Source: Singulisphaera sp045290345 (GTDB taxonomy: Bacteria > Planctomycetota > Planctomycetia > Isosphaerales > Isosphaeraceae). From it: DNA of 64,000 bases. The first letter of the stretch is position 1; each line of letters opens with the position of its first letter. Below the pieces are notes generated by a model that saw only the letters and a list, made by a program, of their open reading frames with translations, searched no databases and had not been told where the DNA came from. The stretch covers positions 8,432,001 through 8,496,000 of the forward strand of contig NZ_CP155447.1 of assembly GCF_045290345.1 (NCBI RefSeq), read 5' to 3'. The position numbers were made by a program, and so were the translations under genes. This document shows, in pieces, positions 35,452 through 43,929 of the stretch.

Positions 35452-37605
35452 TCATGGGCTCACCTCGCGCACGTCTCCGAGAACTGTCGTTTCCCCCGGC
35501 TCGAGGTTCACGGAATCGCCAACTTTCGGTCCCGTTCCCTTTTCGTCGGCGATCCTGAGGACATATTCCTGGCCGGGAACGAGGCCGGTCAACGAGAATC
35601 GCCCATCACGGTCGGTCCGCGCGTCGTGAGGGGGGAGACTCGCGGATCGATGGACGTTCGGAGACCCTCGATAGGAGAGTAGGATGTCCGGCCGCGGTCG
35701 ACCGTGACTATCCACCAGGCGTCCTGAGACGGCGCCCCACGGGCGGAGCTGAACGACGAGGGGACCGGCTTCAGAGTCGCGGACGGCCAGGGAGCCGGCG
35801 AGGTGTTGGTTCATGTGCTGAAAAAGGACGACCCGGATGCGTCGATCGGTCAGACCTGTCACGGGAAACCGGGCCTTCACACGCGACTGCCACCACCCTT
35901 GCCGCGCGAGGTCGCCGGAGGAGAGGCCGCTGGCCTGCGATCCGGCAAGTGGCTGGCCGTCGGGGCCGAGAATCGTGACCAGCGGCTCAGGACCGGCCGT
36001 GAGTGCCAGGTCGCAGGTCCCCGCATCGGTCAAGGCCGCCGGGTCGATAGTGGCGAAGGCATGGCATCGGGAGGGTGAAGTCGCTTCGTTCACGTTGGGG
36101 AACGTGGGTCTGTCTTCCGACTCGCCAGTCGCCACCAGATCGGCGTGCAGGAATCGGTCCCCCAAGGCCTTGGCCGTGATCAACCCCGGTCCTGGGAACG
36201 TGACCAGGGCATAGCGGCCGTCGCGATCCGTGGGACGGGCCTCGGCGGGAGCCAGTTCCCGAGACCGGACGGCCTTCTCGTTCTCCACGGTGGGTTGGTA
36301 CTCGATCAAGGCCGCCACCGGAGCTCCGGTCGCCCGGTCAGTGGCGCGACCTCGGACCAAGACCCCCGGGGTCAGGGCGAAGTCGATCGAGGTCGATCCC
36401 GCCCCCGGCCGGTTGGCGAATTCGCGGGAGCCCGGGTGATAAGGCTGTCCGTCGGCCGGGTCGGCCCGCAGTGTCACCGTCTCACGGATGGGGAGGCCCT
36501 CGAGCCGATACTGCCCTTGTTCGTTCGTTGTCGTCCGGGTGAACGTTCCTGGCCAGTCCGTCAACGAGTCAAGGATATCCGAATCAGTGTTCCCGAATCC
36601 CACGACGTTCCGAACGCGGACACCCGGCAAGGGACGGTTCGTATCGCGGTCTCGGACGATCCCTTCAACGGGCCGACTTGGTGCAATCACTTCCACGAAA
36701 TTTGATGAGTGGATCGAGTGCGTGCGATTTGAAGGTTCCCCGGGAGTTGGGTCGCTGACCCGGACCGAGACCGATGCGCCGGGGCGGGTGATGACGTTGA
36801 GGATACGCGTCGCGGTTTTCGGGCCCTGGATCAGCAATGTGCCGAGGCGTTCCCGGCCCAAGCCGGTGAGCCGAAATTGGCCATCGAGGCCGGTCGATGC
36901 GGGACGGATCAGGCTTGTCAGCCCCGCCTCCATCGGCCTCGACAAGTACAAGTGGCTGAATGCGCGGTAACCGGGCAGGCCCGCCGCGACGTCCTTGAGC
37001 CAGGAGGAAAGGTCCTCTTCAGGGGTAGCGGCGAGTTGGAGCACTCTCACGCTGACGCCTGCCACAGGCTGCCCTTCGAGGTCGATCAACCGGCCGGTCA
37101 CTGGCACATCATCCGGGGGGAGCGTGAAAAGGAGACCGTCAGGCTCGCCGATTTTGAGATCCGCCGACCAGGCGGGCCCGTAGCCGTCGGCAAACGCCGC
37201 CACCAGTGGACCTTGTTCGCCCGCTCCGGCCGAACGGGATGCGGCGAGTTCGGATCGAGCGAGGGGGAAGTGGAACCGGCCGTCAGGTCCGGTCGTCGCG
37301 CGAACCGAGGAGGGGCGATCCTCGCCGGGCGGCGAAACCCCAGAATAAAGACGTGCGCCGGGGATGGGTTCCCCCTTAGCATCGAGGACGCGTCCGACGA
37401 TCGCCAGCATCTCCGGGACGGCGCTCGAGTCTTCCGCCAGGGGTGGGACCGGCGCGTCAGTCAGCGAAGCGAGGAGGCGATCATTCCCTGATTTCGCCGG
37501 TCGACCGAGGCCAACGGCCAGGCCTGCGATCAGGATCAAGAGGATCGAACCGGCGCTCAGGACTTGGATCGGCCGGGCTTGCGCTGCGACTCGTATCGAC
37601 GTCAT
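35452..37605 (-). CDS. membrane-anchored carboxypeptidase-regulatory-like repeat protein
   Basis: The 717-residue protein has an N-terminal membrane helix (VLSAGSILLILIAGLAVGLG). After it comes a series of transthyretin-like CarboxypepD_reg domains, each with a pattern such as IVGRVLDAKGEPIPGARLY, VTGRLIDLEGQPVAGVSVRV, VEGIVRDRDTNRPLPGVRVRN, LVRGRATDRATGAPVAALI and VSGRLVDSHGRPRPDILLSY, paired with DGRFxxxGL strands. No catalytic residues are visible, so it is probably a structural or binding protein facing the periplasm. It starts 49 bases after the ECF sigma-DUF1559 gene on the same strand, with GAGGA nine bases before the ATG. Co-transcription with that sigma factor is likely and may reflect a shared signalling role. 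Confidence 0.85.
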   Translation of the reverse strand: MTSIRVAAQARPIQVLSAGSILLILIAGLAVGLGRPAKSGNDRLLASLTDAPVPPLAEDSSAVPEMLAIVGRVLDAKGEPIPGARLYSGVSPPGEDRPSSVRATTGPDGRFHFPLARSELAASRSAGAGEQGPLVAAFADGYGPAWSADLKIGEPDGLLFTLPPDDVPVTGRLIDLEGQPVAGVSVRVLQLAATPEEDLSSWLKDVAAGLPGYRAFSHLYLSRPMEAGLTSLIRPASTGLDGQFRLTGLGRERLGTLLIQGPKTATRILNVITRPGASVSVRVSDPTPGEPSNRTHSIHSSNFVEVIAPSRPVEGIVRDRDTNRPLPGVRVRNVVGFGNTDSDILDSLTDWPGTFTRTTTNEQGQYRLEGLPIRETVTLRADPADGQPYHPGSREFANRPGAGSTSIDFALTPGVLVRGRATDRATGAPVAALIEYQPTVENEKAVRSRELAPAEARPTDRDGRYALVTFPGPGLITAKALGDRFLHADLVATGESEDRPTFPNVNEATSPSRCHAFATIDPAALTDAGTCDLALTAGPEPLVTILGPDGQPLAGSQASGLSSGDLARQGWWQSRVKARFPVTGLTDRRIRVVLFQHMNQHLAGSLAVRDSEAGPLVVQLRPWGAVSGRLVDSHGRPRPDILLSYRGSPNVHRSASLPPHDARTDRDGRFSLTGLVPGQEYVLRIADEKGTGPKVGDSVNLEPGETTVLGDVREVSP

Positions 37606-37654
37606 TGGTGGGGTCCTCGCTCACATCCGGATCGGTCCAGAGATCGGCCTTCCT

Positions 37655-39286
37655 TCACGGTGTGATCCCTTCGCCGAGATCCGCGATACTGATTACCTCC
37701 TCACCGTTTCGGGTGATGAGCGCGTTTAAAATCTTGGGGTCGATGGCTCGATTGATGAACCGGGTAAATCCGTCAGCCGTCAATGCGACGAAACCGTCTT
37801 TGAATTGGCCGCCCAGCTTGGGGAACGGGTGACCCGGCATGTAGAGCAAGTCTTCGGGCTTCGTCCAGGGGACGGCCTTTCCCGCTTCGACCACCATCAG
37901 CGTGTTGACCGTTCCGTCCGGAATTTCGGGGAACGGATTGCGCCCTTCGACCATCGCGATCCCGTTCGTTCCTTCGAAAAAGGCGCCCTTGCCCGTGAAC
38001 CCCTGATAGAAGGTCAAGTCGGTCGGCCTTGATCGGTTCACAACGGGTGCGTAGACCATGGGCATCTTCTCCAGCAGGGTCTTGTTGTGCGGCCCGTCCC
38101 AGGGCTCATCGGCTTTGAACTGATCGTAAAGTGCTTTTTCACCGATGAATGGCAAGATCGCCACGCGCCAGCTCAAGAGCGGTTTTCCGGCCACGCTGTA
38201 GATGGCCGGTGGGGGGAATCGCTTGTTCGCGTCGAGATAGGCATGGATTCCGCTGGCGATCTTTCGGAGGTTCGCCGCGCTGCGGACGATCAACTCCGTC
38301 TCTCGGGGCTCGGCGCTGTCCGTTTTGGTCTCGGACGATTTTGCGGAAGCGGCCTCCGCGGATTTCCGCGTGGCGGGGGCGTCAACGCGAGGGGTGGAGT
38401 CCTGCTGCGCAACCACGGCCATGCTCCCTGCCGCGGCTCCGGCCACGATCAGGGTCGCCATCACGGTCTTGATCTGCGTGAGTAACATGGTCTTGATGAC
38501 TCCTTCGGAGAGCGCTTGGATTGACGCTGGGACCGTCCCGGCCGTCAGACCCATCGAAACGGTCATCGCGATCTTGATGGTTGAGTCCGCGAGTGTGGCG
38601 GGCATGGCTGAAGCTTGGCCCGTGGCCATGGTCGTCGCCAACAGTGCGCCTGGGAGGGCCACACCGCGACGGCTCAAGCGTCCCCTGAGGCGATCCCGAG
38701 CACGCGAGATCCGGGCGCTCACGGTTCCGACGGGCCGCCCCAGCCGCCGCGCCGCCTCCTCGTGGGTTAACCCTTGCAAGTCACAGAGCACGATCGCCGT
38801 GCGATACCGCTCGGGCAACCGGTCGATCTCCTCGTGCAGCGTCTCGATCTCTTCACGCACCGAGGGCATGAGCTCGCGCCCGCCGGCGTCGCCTGTAACC
38901 CTGGTCCCCGACATCGCCGCCTCCGCCTCGCGCCTCCTCCGTCGTTCGTTCCCAGATTTGACCTGGCGAGCGGTCCGGTGGGCGACTCCGTGGAGCCAAG
39001 GCCCGACGAGCTCGGGTTGGCGCAATGAGCCCGCCTTGCGGGCGAGGACGAGAAAGGCGGCCTGGAATGCGTCCTCGGCATCGTGCGAGTTTCGCAGCAA
39101 TCCGCGGCAGACGTTCAAGACCATCGGCCCGTGCCTGGTCACGAGTGCGGTGAAGGCCAACTCGGCGTCCTTCCCCCGGCGCGTCGCGAATCGCTCGAGC
39201 AGTTGCCCGTCGGTGAGTCCTGCGACCGCCCCGCCACCAAAGAGCGTTTTGAGGGGATCGGCCATGACGGAATCCCTGGTCGCCAT
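37655..39286 (-). CDS. ECF sigma factor fused to membrane segments and a DUF1559 domain
   Basis: Sigma region 2 lies at about residues 25-95 (LLERFATRRGKDAELAFTALV, NSHDAEDAFQAAFLVLARKA). Region 4 is at about 160-225 (LPERYRTAIVLCDLQGLTHEE, RRLGRPVGTVSARISRARDR). Between about 225 and 320 lies the Ala/Met-rich planctomycete extension, ending in a hydrophobic helix (TVMATLIVAGAAAGSMAVVA). The last 200 residues are a DUF1559-like domain (SAANLRKIASGIHAYLDANKRF, LLSWRVAILPFIGEKALYDQF, EPWDGPHNK, TLMVVEAGKAVPWTKPEDL). DUF1559 normally follows a prepilin N-terminus; here sigma and membrane parts take its place. I chose the ATG at 39286 (GGAG upstream); in-frame alternatives are 39319 and 39265. 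No anti-sigma gene is adjacent. Substituting an attached extracytoplasmic domain for an anti-sigma is inference. Confidence 0.87.
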   Translation of the reverse strand: MATRDSVMADPLKTLFGGGAVAGLTDGQLLERFATRRGKDAELAFTALVTRHGPMVLNVCRGLLRNSHDAEDAFQAAFLVLARKAGSLRQPELVGPWLHGVAHRTARQVKSGNERRRRREAEAAMSGTRVTGDAGGRELMPSVREEIETLHEEIDRLPERYRTAIVLCDLQGLTHEEAARRLGRPVGTVSARISRARDRLRGRLSRRGVALPGALLATTMATGQASAMPATLADSTIKIAMTVSMGLTAGTVPASIQALSEGVIKTMLLTQIKTVMATLIVAGAAAGSMAVVAQQDSTPRVDAPATRKSAEAASAKSSETKTDSAEPRETELIVRSAANLRKIASGIHAYLDANKRFPPPAIYSVAGKPLLSWRVAILPFIGEKALYDQFKADEPWDGPHNKTLLEKMPMVYAPVVNRSRPTDLTFYQGFTGKGAFFEGTNGIAMVEGRNPFPEIPDGTVNTLMVVEAGKAVPWTKPEDLLYMPGHPFPKLGGQFKDGFVALTADGFTRFINRAIDPKILNALITRNGEEVISIADLGEGITP

Positions 39287-39597
39287 AGTTCCGAGGTCTC
39301 CGAAAAACCGCGAGTTCATCCCAATACTCACAGGTCAGAGACGGCCACTTGCATAATATTTCTTAAAATGGATTCGAGGGAGTCCCTGACGCCTCAGTCG
39401 GGTGAGGCGTGCTCGGTGACGCATCAAAGAGGAAGGGCTTCGATGACGAGAGTCTGACTCGACTCGCTCGTCCTGACCCTGCGCCGGGCCGGCTGAATCC
39501 ATCCGCCGTGGCTTCGGGTGCCGGGCCAAATTTCGCCTAACTCGTTGCACTCAACGTCAGAGCGATCGGCCGTGGCATCATCGTCGGCCTCACAATT

Positions 39598-39679
39598 CCC
39601 GTAGGGTGGGCACGGCCCACCATCCCTATCTCCTTGCCAAAGCTGAGGTTAAGATGGTGGGCCGTGCCCACCCTACGGG
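39598..39679. repeat. REP-like element, perfect 27-bp inverted repeat
   Basis: The arm at 39598-39624 (CCCGTAGGGTGGGCACGGCC...) and its exact reverse complement at 39653-39679 flank a 28-base loop. This is the best-preserved copy of the family seen at 11453-11531 and 27961-28034. Perfect arms suggest recent movement or gene conversion. No transposase lies nearby, so any mobility would depend on an enzyme encoded elsewhere. Confidence 0.8.
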
Positions 39680-39766
39680 AAAATCGAATTCTGGCCGCTG
39701 AATTATCGTAAAACGTTGATAAGAATATGGCGGGTTAGGCGGAGCTTCACCGGCCACCATCATAAA

Positions 39767-39820
39767 CCTCCCTTTGGGCGAGGAGATCGAGATGGTAGGC
39801 CGTGCCCGCCCCAAGGGAGG
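39767..39820. repeat. second inverted repeat of related composition
   Basis: CCTCCCTTTGGGCG at 39767-39780 pairs with CGCCCCAAGGGAGG at 39807-39820 with one mismatch. The loop contains GATGGTAGGCCGTGCCC, which resembles the arm of the neighbouring element at 39653-39679. It may be a diverged copy or a nested insertion. Confidence 0.6.
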
Positions 39821-39947
39821 GGTTCAAAACAAGTCCTCGAGCGGGCCGCCGAGTCGAACGGAACGCAACGCCTCTCGTCGCTTCGCGACCACGGACAACC
39901 CGCTGTCCCGGCCATCCCGACTGCGTGCAACCCGAGGGCAAACCGCA

Positions 39948-41126
39948 CTAACCCAGAATGTTTCGGGTGTGCTGGGCAATCATGAGTTCCTCGTTCGTCG
40001 GCACGACCCAGGCTGAGGCTCCAACCCCACTTGATTGGCTGATCCGAGGTCCATGCGACGTATTGGCGGCAGGATCGAGCGTCAGACCCAACCAGGCGGC
40101 GCTCCGGCAAACCCGTTCCCGGATGTTCGCGTCATTTTCACCGATCCCACCGGTGAACACCAAGGCGTCGAGTCCCCCGAGTGCGGCGGCCATCGAGCCG
40201 AGCTCTCGGCTGATTCGGTACGCAAACAGTTCGATGGCCTCGGTCGCATGCGGGTTCTCGCTCGCCTGGAGTTCACGCATATCGCTCGAAATTCCGGAAA
40301 CGCCAAGCAACCCGGACTGGTGGTAGATCAATTGCTCAAGTGCGGCGGCGTCCATCCCATGCTGCTTCATGAGATACGTCATCAGGCCGGGGTCGAGAGT
40401 CCCGGCGCGGGTGCCCATCGCCAGACCGTCCGCGGGGGTGAAGCTCATGGTGGTCGCGACACTTTGTCCGTTATGCATCGCGCACAGACTCGCCCCATTC
40501 CCGAGGTGAGCGACCACCGTACGGCCCGCCGCGGCCACAGGGTCGAGCTGGCGGAAGGCCGAGGAAACGTACTCATAAGAGAGTCCATGGAACCCGTACC
40601 GGCGGACTCCCTGAGCGGTGAGCCAGCGCGGCAGGGCGAAGAGCTGGGCGAGCGGCGGCTGACCACGGTGGAAGGCGGTGTCGAAACAGGCCACCTGCGG
40701 CAACTCCGGCACATGCTCGGCCACCGCTCGGATGGCTGCCAGGCTCTGAGGCTGGTGGAGGGGCGCCAGGGGAACCAGCTCGTCGAGCGCGGCGAGCACG
40801 GCCGCGTCGATCCGGACCGGCCCCGTGAAATGGGTTCCGCCGTGGACCACCCGGTGTCCGGCCTCGACGACGTGAAGGCCTTTCAACTCGCCTCGGCCCC
40901 ACTCGAACAGGAACTCGATCGCGGCTCGATGGCTGAGGCCGGTGTTCGAGTTCCACGTACGCTCGCCGATCACGGCTCCGTTGACGTCCTTCGCCTTGAA
41001 GTGGGGCCGGGTCTCAAGCCCCTCGATCTGGCCGGAGACCAGCAGGGTCGGCACATCATCGATCAGGAAGACTGAAAATTTCAGGCTCGATGAGCCCGCG
41101 TTCAGAATCACTTGGGCGCTGGCCAT
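39948..41126 (-). CDS. ackA: acetate kinase
   Basis: This 392-residue ASKHA-fold kinase makes ATP and acetate from acetyl phosphate. Motifs are VILNAGSSSLKFSVF at the N-terminus, GHRVVHGG, CFDTAFH, YGFHGLSYEYV, VVAHLGNGASLCA, GTRAGTLDPG and VFTGGIGEND. Length is normal for the family. The ATG at 41126 follows GAGGT with a 5-base spacer; an earlier in-frame ATG at 41138 is less likely. It lies 258 bases downstream of phosphoketolase on the same strand. The pair gives a complete substrate-level phosphorylation branch: xylulose-5-P or fructose-6-P to acetyl-P, then ATP. A strong inverted repeat lies between the two genes and may separate their transcripts. Confidence 0.95.
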   Translation of the reverse strand: MASAQVILNAGSSSLKFSVFLIDDVPTLLVSGQIEGLETRPHFKAKDVNGAVIGERTWNSNTGLSHRAAIEFLFEWGRGELKGLHVVEAGHRVVHGGTHFTGPVRIDAAVLAALDELVPLAPLHQPQSLAAIRAVAEHVPELPQVACFDTAFHRGQPPLAQLFALPRWLTAQGVRRYGFHGLSYEYVSSAFRQLDPVAAAGRTVVAHLGNGASLCAMHNGQSVATTMSFTPADGLAMGTRAGTLDPGLMTYLMKQHGMDAAALEQLIYHQSGLLGVSGISSDMRELQASENPHATEAIELFAYRISRELGSMAAALGGLDALVFTGGIGENDANIRERVCRSAAWLGLTLDPAANTSHGPRISQSSGVGASAWVVPTNEELMIAQHTRNILG

Positions 41127-41242
41127 GTGGCACCTCATCGGGCGGCCGGTGCCGCGTAAGCAGACGTGTCCGGGCCTGAAATCACACTTGGGCTTAGGCT
41201 CGATCTCAAGCGGTTGAATTGAACCGGGAATCAGGGATTGTT

Positions 41243-41280
41243 GGGGACCACGGATTCAGGACTCGGAACCCGTGGTCCCC
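41243..41280. repeat. 11-bp perfect inverted repeat between xfp and ackA
   Basis: GGGGACCACGG at 41243-41253 and CCGTGGTCCCC at 41270-41280 form a hairpin with a 16-base loop in the phosphoketolase-acetate kinase gap. It is unrelated in sequence to the GTAGGGTGGG family. It could attenuate readthrough into ackA or protect the xfp mRNA 3' end. Confidence 0.6.
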
Positions 41281-41384
41281 GGCGACCGGTCAGTACTTAC
41301 GAAGACTCTCTGTTCGATCCACCGATGAAAATCGCCCGTTCGTTTGTGAAGACGAGTCGATTTGTCATTGGCGACCGCGAGCCA

Positions 41385-43844
41385 TCAATAGGGCCACTTC
41401 CAGTCCCGTGCCTCGGGCAAGTCGACTCCGTATTCGTGGGCATAATTCACGCACGCGATCTGACGGTTGCGGAACTTCTCCTTGGCATGCGCTCCGGTCG
41501 ACTGGAGCCGGGGGACCCGATTGATCACGTCCATGGCCAGGGTGAACCGATCGATCTGGTTCTGGATCGCGAGTTCAAGAGGGGTGTTGATGTTCCCTTT
41601 CTCCTTGTAGCCTCGGACATGCAGGTTACTGTGGTTGGTTCGCCGATAGGTCAGTCGGTGGATCAGCCAGGGGTAGCCGTGGAAGGCGAAGATCACGGGC
41701 TTATCGACCGAGAAGAGGCTGTCGAAGTCCTTGTCGGTAAGTCCGTGCGGGTGCTCCGTGTCGGGCTGGAGCTTGAACAGGTCGACCACGTTCACGAACC
41801 GGATCTTGAGATCCGAGAATTCCTGTCGCAGCAGGTCGACCGCGGCCAGGGCTTCCTTGGTCGGAATATCCCCCGCGCTTGCGATCACGACGTCCGGCTC
41901 CTGTCCCTGGTCGTTGCTGGCTTGCGGCCAGATCCCGATCCCCTTGGTACAGTGCGTGACCGCCGCTTCCATGCTCATGTACTGCAGGTGCATTTGCTTG
42001 TCGGATACAATCACATTGACATAGCCTTCGCTCTTGAGGCAGTGGTTCGCGACCGACAGGAGCGAGTTCACATCGGGCGGCAGATAGATGCGGGTGACGG
42101 TCGCGCTCTTGTTCAGGACGACGTCGAGGAACCCAGGGTCCTGGTGGGTGAACCCGTTGTGATCCTGACGCCAGACGGTCGAGGTGATCAGCAAGTTCAA
42201 GGAGGCCACTTCCCCGCGCCAGGGGAGTTGGTTGGAGATGGTCAGCCACTTGGCGTGCTGGTTGAACATCGAGTCGATCACATGGGCGAATGCTTCGTAC
42301 GTGCTGAAGAACCCATGCCGGCCGGTGAGCAAGTAGCCTTCGAGCATGCCCTCCAAGGTGTGCTCGCTGAGCATCTCGACCACCCGGCCGTCCGGGGCGA
42401 GTTCTCCGCCGTCGGCGTCCTCGGGGAAGGTCGCTTCAAGCCACAGTTTCTCGCTCACCTCGTAGATCGCTTGGAGCTTGTTCGAGGTGGTCTCATCCGG
42501 GCCGAAGACCCGGAAATTGTGCATATTCGCCTTCATCACATCGCGGAGAAAGACCCCGAGCGGGCGGCAGTTTTCTGCCTCGGTCGTCCCCGGTCTTTCG
42601 ACTTCGATGCCGTACTCCCTGAAGTCGGGGATCCGCAACGCCTTTTTGAGGTTCCCACCGTTCGCGTGCGGGTTCGCCCCCATCCGCCGGAGGCCGGTTG
42701 GCGCCATCGCTTTCAACTCGGCGCGGATGGTGCCGGCGGTGTCGAACAACTCCTCCGGCTTGTAGCTGCGCATCCAGCTTTCCAGGTGGTTGAGGCGTTC
42801 CGGGTTCTTCTTGACGTCGGCCAGTGGCACCTGGTGAGCCCGCCAAGACCCTTCCAGCTTGTGGCCGTCCACCTCGCTGGGGCAGGTCCACCCCTTGGGT
42901 GTGCGGAGGACAATCATCGGCCATCGTGGGCGGAACGCCTTGCCGGACGATCGGGCCTCCCGCTGCGCGGTGCGAATCTCCGCCACGCACTTGTCGAGGG
43001 TGGCCGCCATCGCTTGGTGCATCGTGTTCGGGTCCGACCCCTCGACGAAGTAGGGGGTCCAGCCGTTGCCACGCATGAAGGCGTCGAGTTCCTCGTGGCT
43101 GACCCGCGCCCAGAGGGTTGGGTTATTGATCTTGTATCCGTTGAGGTGAAGGATCGGCAGGACCGCTCCGTCACGCACCGGGTTCAAGAATTTGTTGATG
43201 TGCCAGGAGGTTGCGAGTGGACCCGTTTCCGATTCCCCATCGCCCACGACCGCGGTGACGATCAGGTCGGGGTTATCGAAGGCGGCTCCGCATGCATGTG
43301 ACAAGACGTAGCCGAGTTCGCCCCCCTCGTGGATCGAGCCGGGAGTTTCGGGTGTGCAGTGGCTGCCGATTCCCCCGGGAAAGCTGAACTGTTTGAAGAA
43401 CCGGAGCAAACCTTCCTCGTCCTCGCTCTTGTCCGGATAGACCTCCGAGTACGACCCCTCGAGGTAGACCGGACCGAGCATTCCGGGGGCTCCGTGCCCG
43501 GGGCCGGCCATGTAGATCATGTCGAGATCCTCGCGCCTGATTATCCGATTCAGGTGCGTGTAGATGAAGGCGAGGCCGGGGCTGGTTCCCCAGTGTCCGA
43601 GCAGCCGCTCTTTGATGTGCTCGGGCTTGAGCGGCTCGCGGAGCAGCGGGTTCGCCTTCAGATAGATCATTCCCAGGGCCAGGTAATTGCAGGCCCGCCA
43701 AAAGGCGTGGGTGTTGGCCAACTCGTCCGGGGTCAGTGGGCTGCCGGAAACCGTGGACCGCGCCCGACCGAACGCGCTCAGAGCGTCTGTGCCGGTCTCC
43801 TTGGGTTTCACCTTGGCGAGCGGAGTTTCCGAGGAAAGAGGCAT
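41385..43844 (-). CDS. xfp: phosphoketolase (xylulose-5-phosphate/fructose-6-phosphate)
   Basis: The 819-residue thiamine-diphosphate enzyme shows the family blocks: ANTHAFWRACNYLALGMIYL, GHWGTSPGLAFIYTHLNR, GPGHGAPGMLGPVYLEGSY, PGGIGSHCTPETPGSIHEGG, the ThDP motif GDGESETGPLATSWHINKF, then HNGFTHQDPGF and RVYLP-like DVNSLL segments. Length is normal. It splits xylulose 5-phosphate or fructose 6-phosphate into acetyl phosphate and a shorter sugar phosphate in the cytoplasm. GAGGA eight bases before the ATG at 43844 supports the start. It lies between a D-lactate dehydrogenase gene (85 bases upstream) and ackA on the same strand, a coherent fermentative or acetyl-P module. Confidence 0.96.
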   Translation of the reverse strand: MPLSSETPLAKVKPKETGTDALSAFGRARSTVSGSPLTPDELANTHAFWRACNYLALGMIYLKANPLLREPLKPEHIKERLLGHWGTSPGLAFIYTHLNRIIRREDLDMIYMAGPGHGAPGMLGPVYLEGSYSEVYPDKSEDEEGLLRFFKQFSFPGGIGSHCTPETPGSIHEGGELGYVLSHACGAAFDNPDLIVTAVVGDGESETGPLATSWHINKFLNPVRDGAVLPILHLNGYKINNPTLWARVSHEELDAFMRGNGWTPYFVEGSDPNTMHQAMAATLDKCVAEIRTAQREARSSGKAFRPRWPMIVLRTPKGWTCPSEVDGHKLEGSWRAHQVPLADVKKNPERLNHLESWMRSYKPEELFDTAGTIRAELKAMAPTGLRRMGANPHANGGNLKKALRIPDFREYGIEVERPGTTEAENCRPLGVFLRDVMKANMHNFRVFGPDETTSNKLQAIYEVSEKLWLEATFPEDADGGELAPDGRVVEMLSEHTLEGMLEGYLLTGRHGFFSTYEAFAHVIDSMFNQHAKWLTISNQLPWRGEVASLNLLITSTVWRQDHNGFTHQDPGFLDVVLNKSATVTRIYLPPDVNSLLSVANHCLKSEGYVNVIVSDKQMHLQYMSMEAAVTHCTKGIGIWPQASNDQGQEPDVVIASAGDIPTKEALAAVDLLRQEFSDLKIRFVNVVDLFKLQPDTEHPHGLTDKDFDSLFSVDKPVIFAFHGYPWLIHRLTYRRTNHSNLHVRGYKEKGNINTPLELAIQNQIDRFTLAMDVINRVPRLQSTGAHAKEKFRNRQIACVNYAHEYGVDLPEARDWKWPY

Positions 43845-43929
43845 GATGTGTTCCTCAACGGTGTTGCCGCGTCTGATCGAGACTCAGGGAAACATGCAAG
43901 GGCTAACAGATTTTTTTGCTCTCGGTTTC

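Larger units (their letters stand above)
39287..39947. other. intergenic region rich in REP-like hairpins
   Basis: This 661-base gap between the sigma factor start and the acetate kinase stop has no convincing gene. It contains two hairpin repeats, annotated separately at 39598-39679 and 39767-39820. The part nearest 39287 should hold the sigma factor promoter; I cannot point to it. Confidence 0.55.

Noticed and set aside
41238..43301. 687-codon plus-strand frame opposite phosphoketolase
   Set aside because: Long only because of high GC codon bias on the other strand; the minus strand is a full phosphoketolase.
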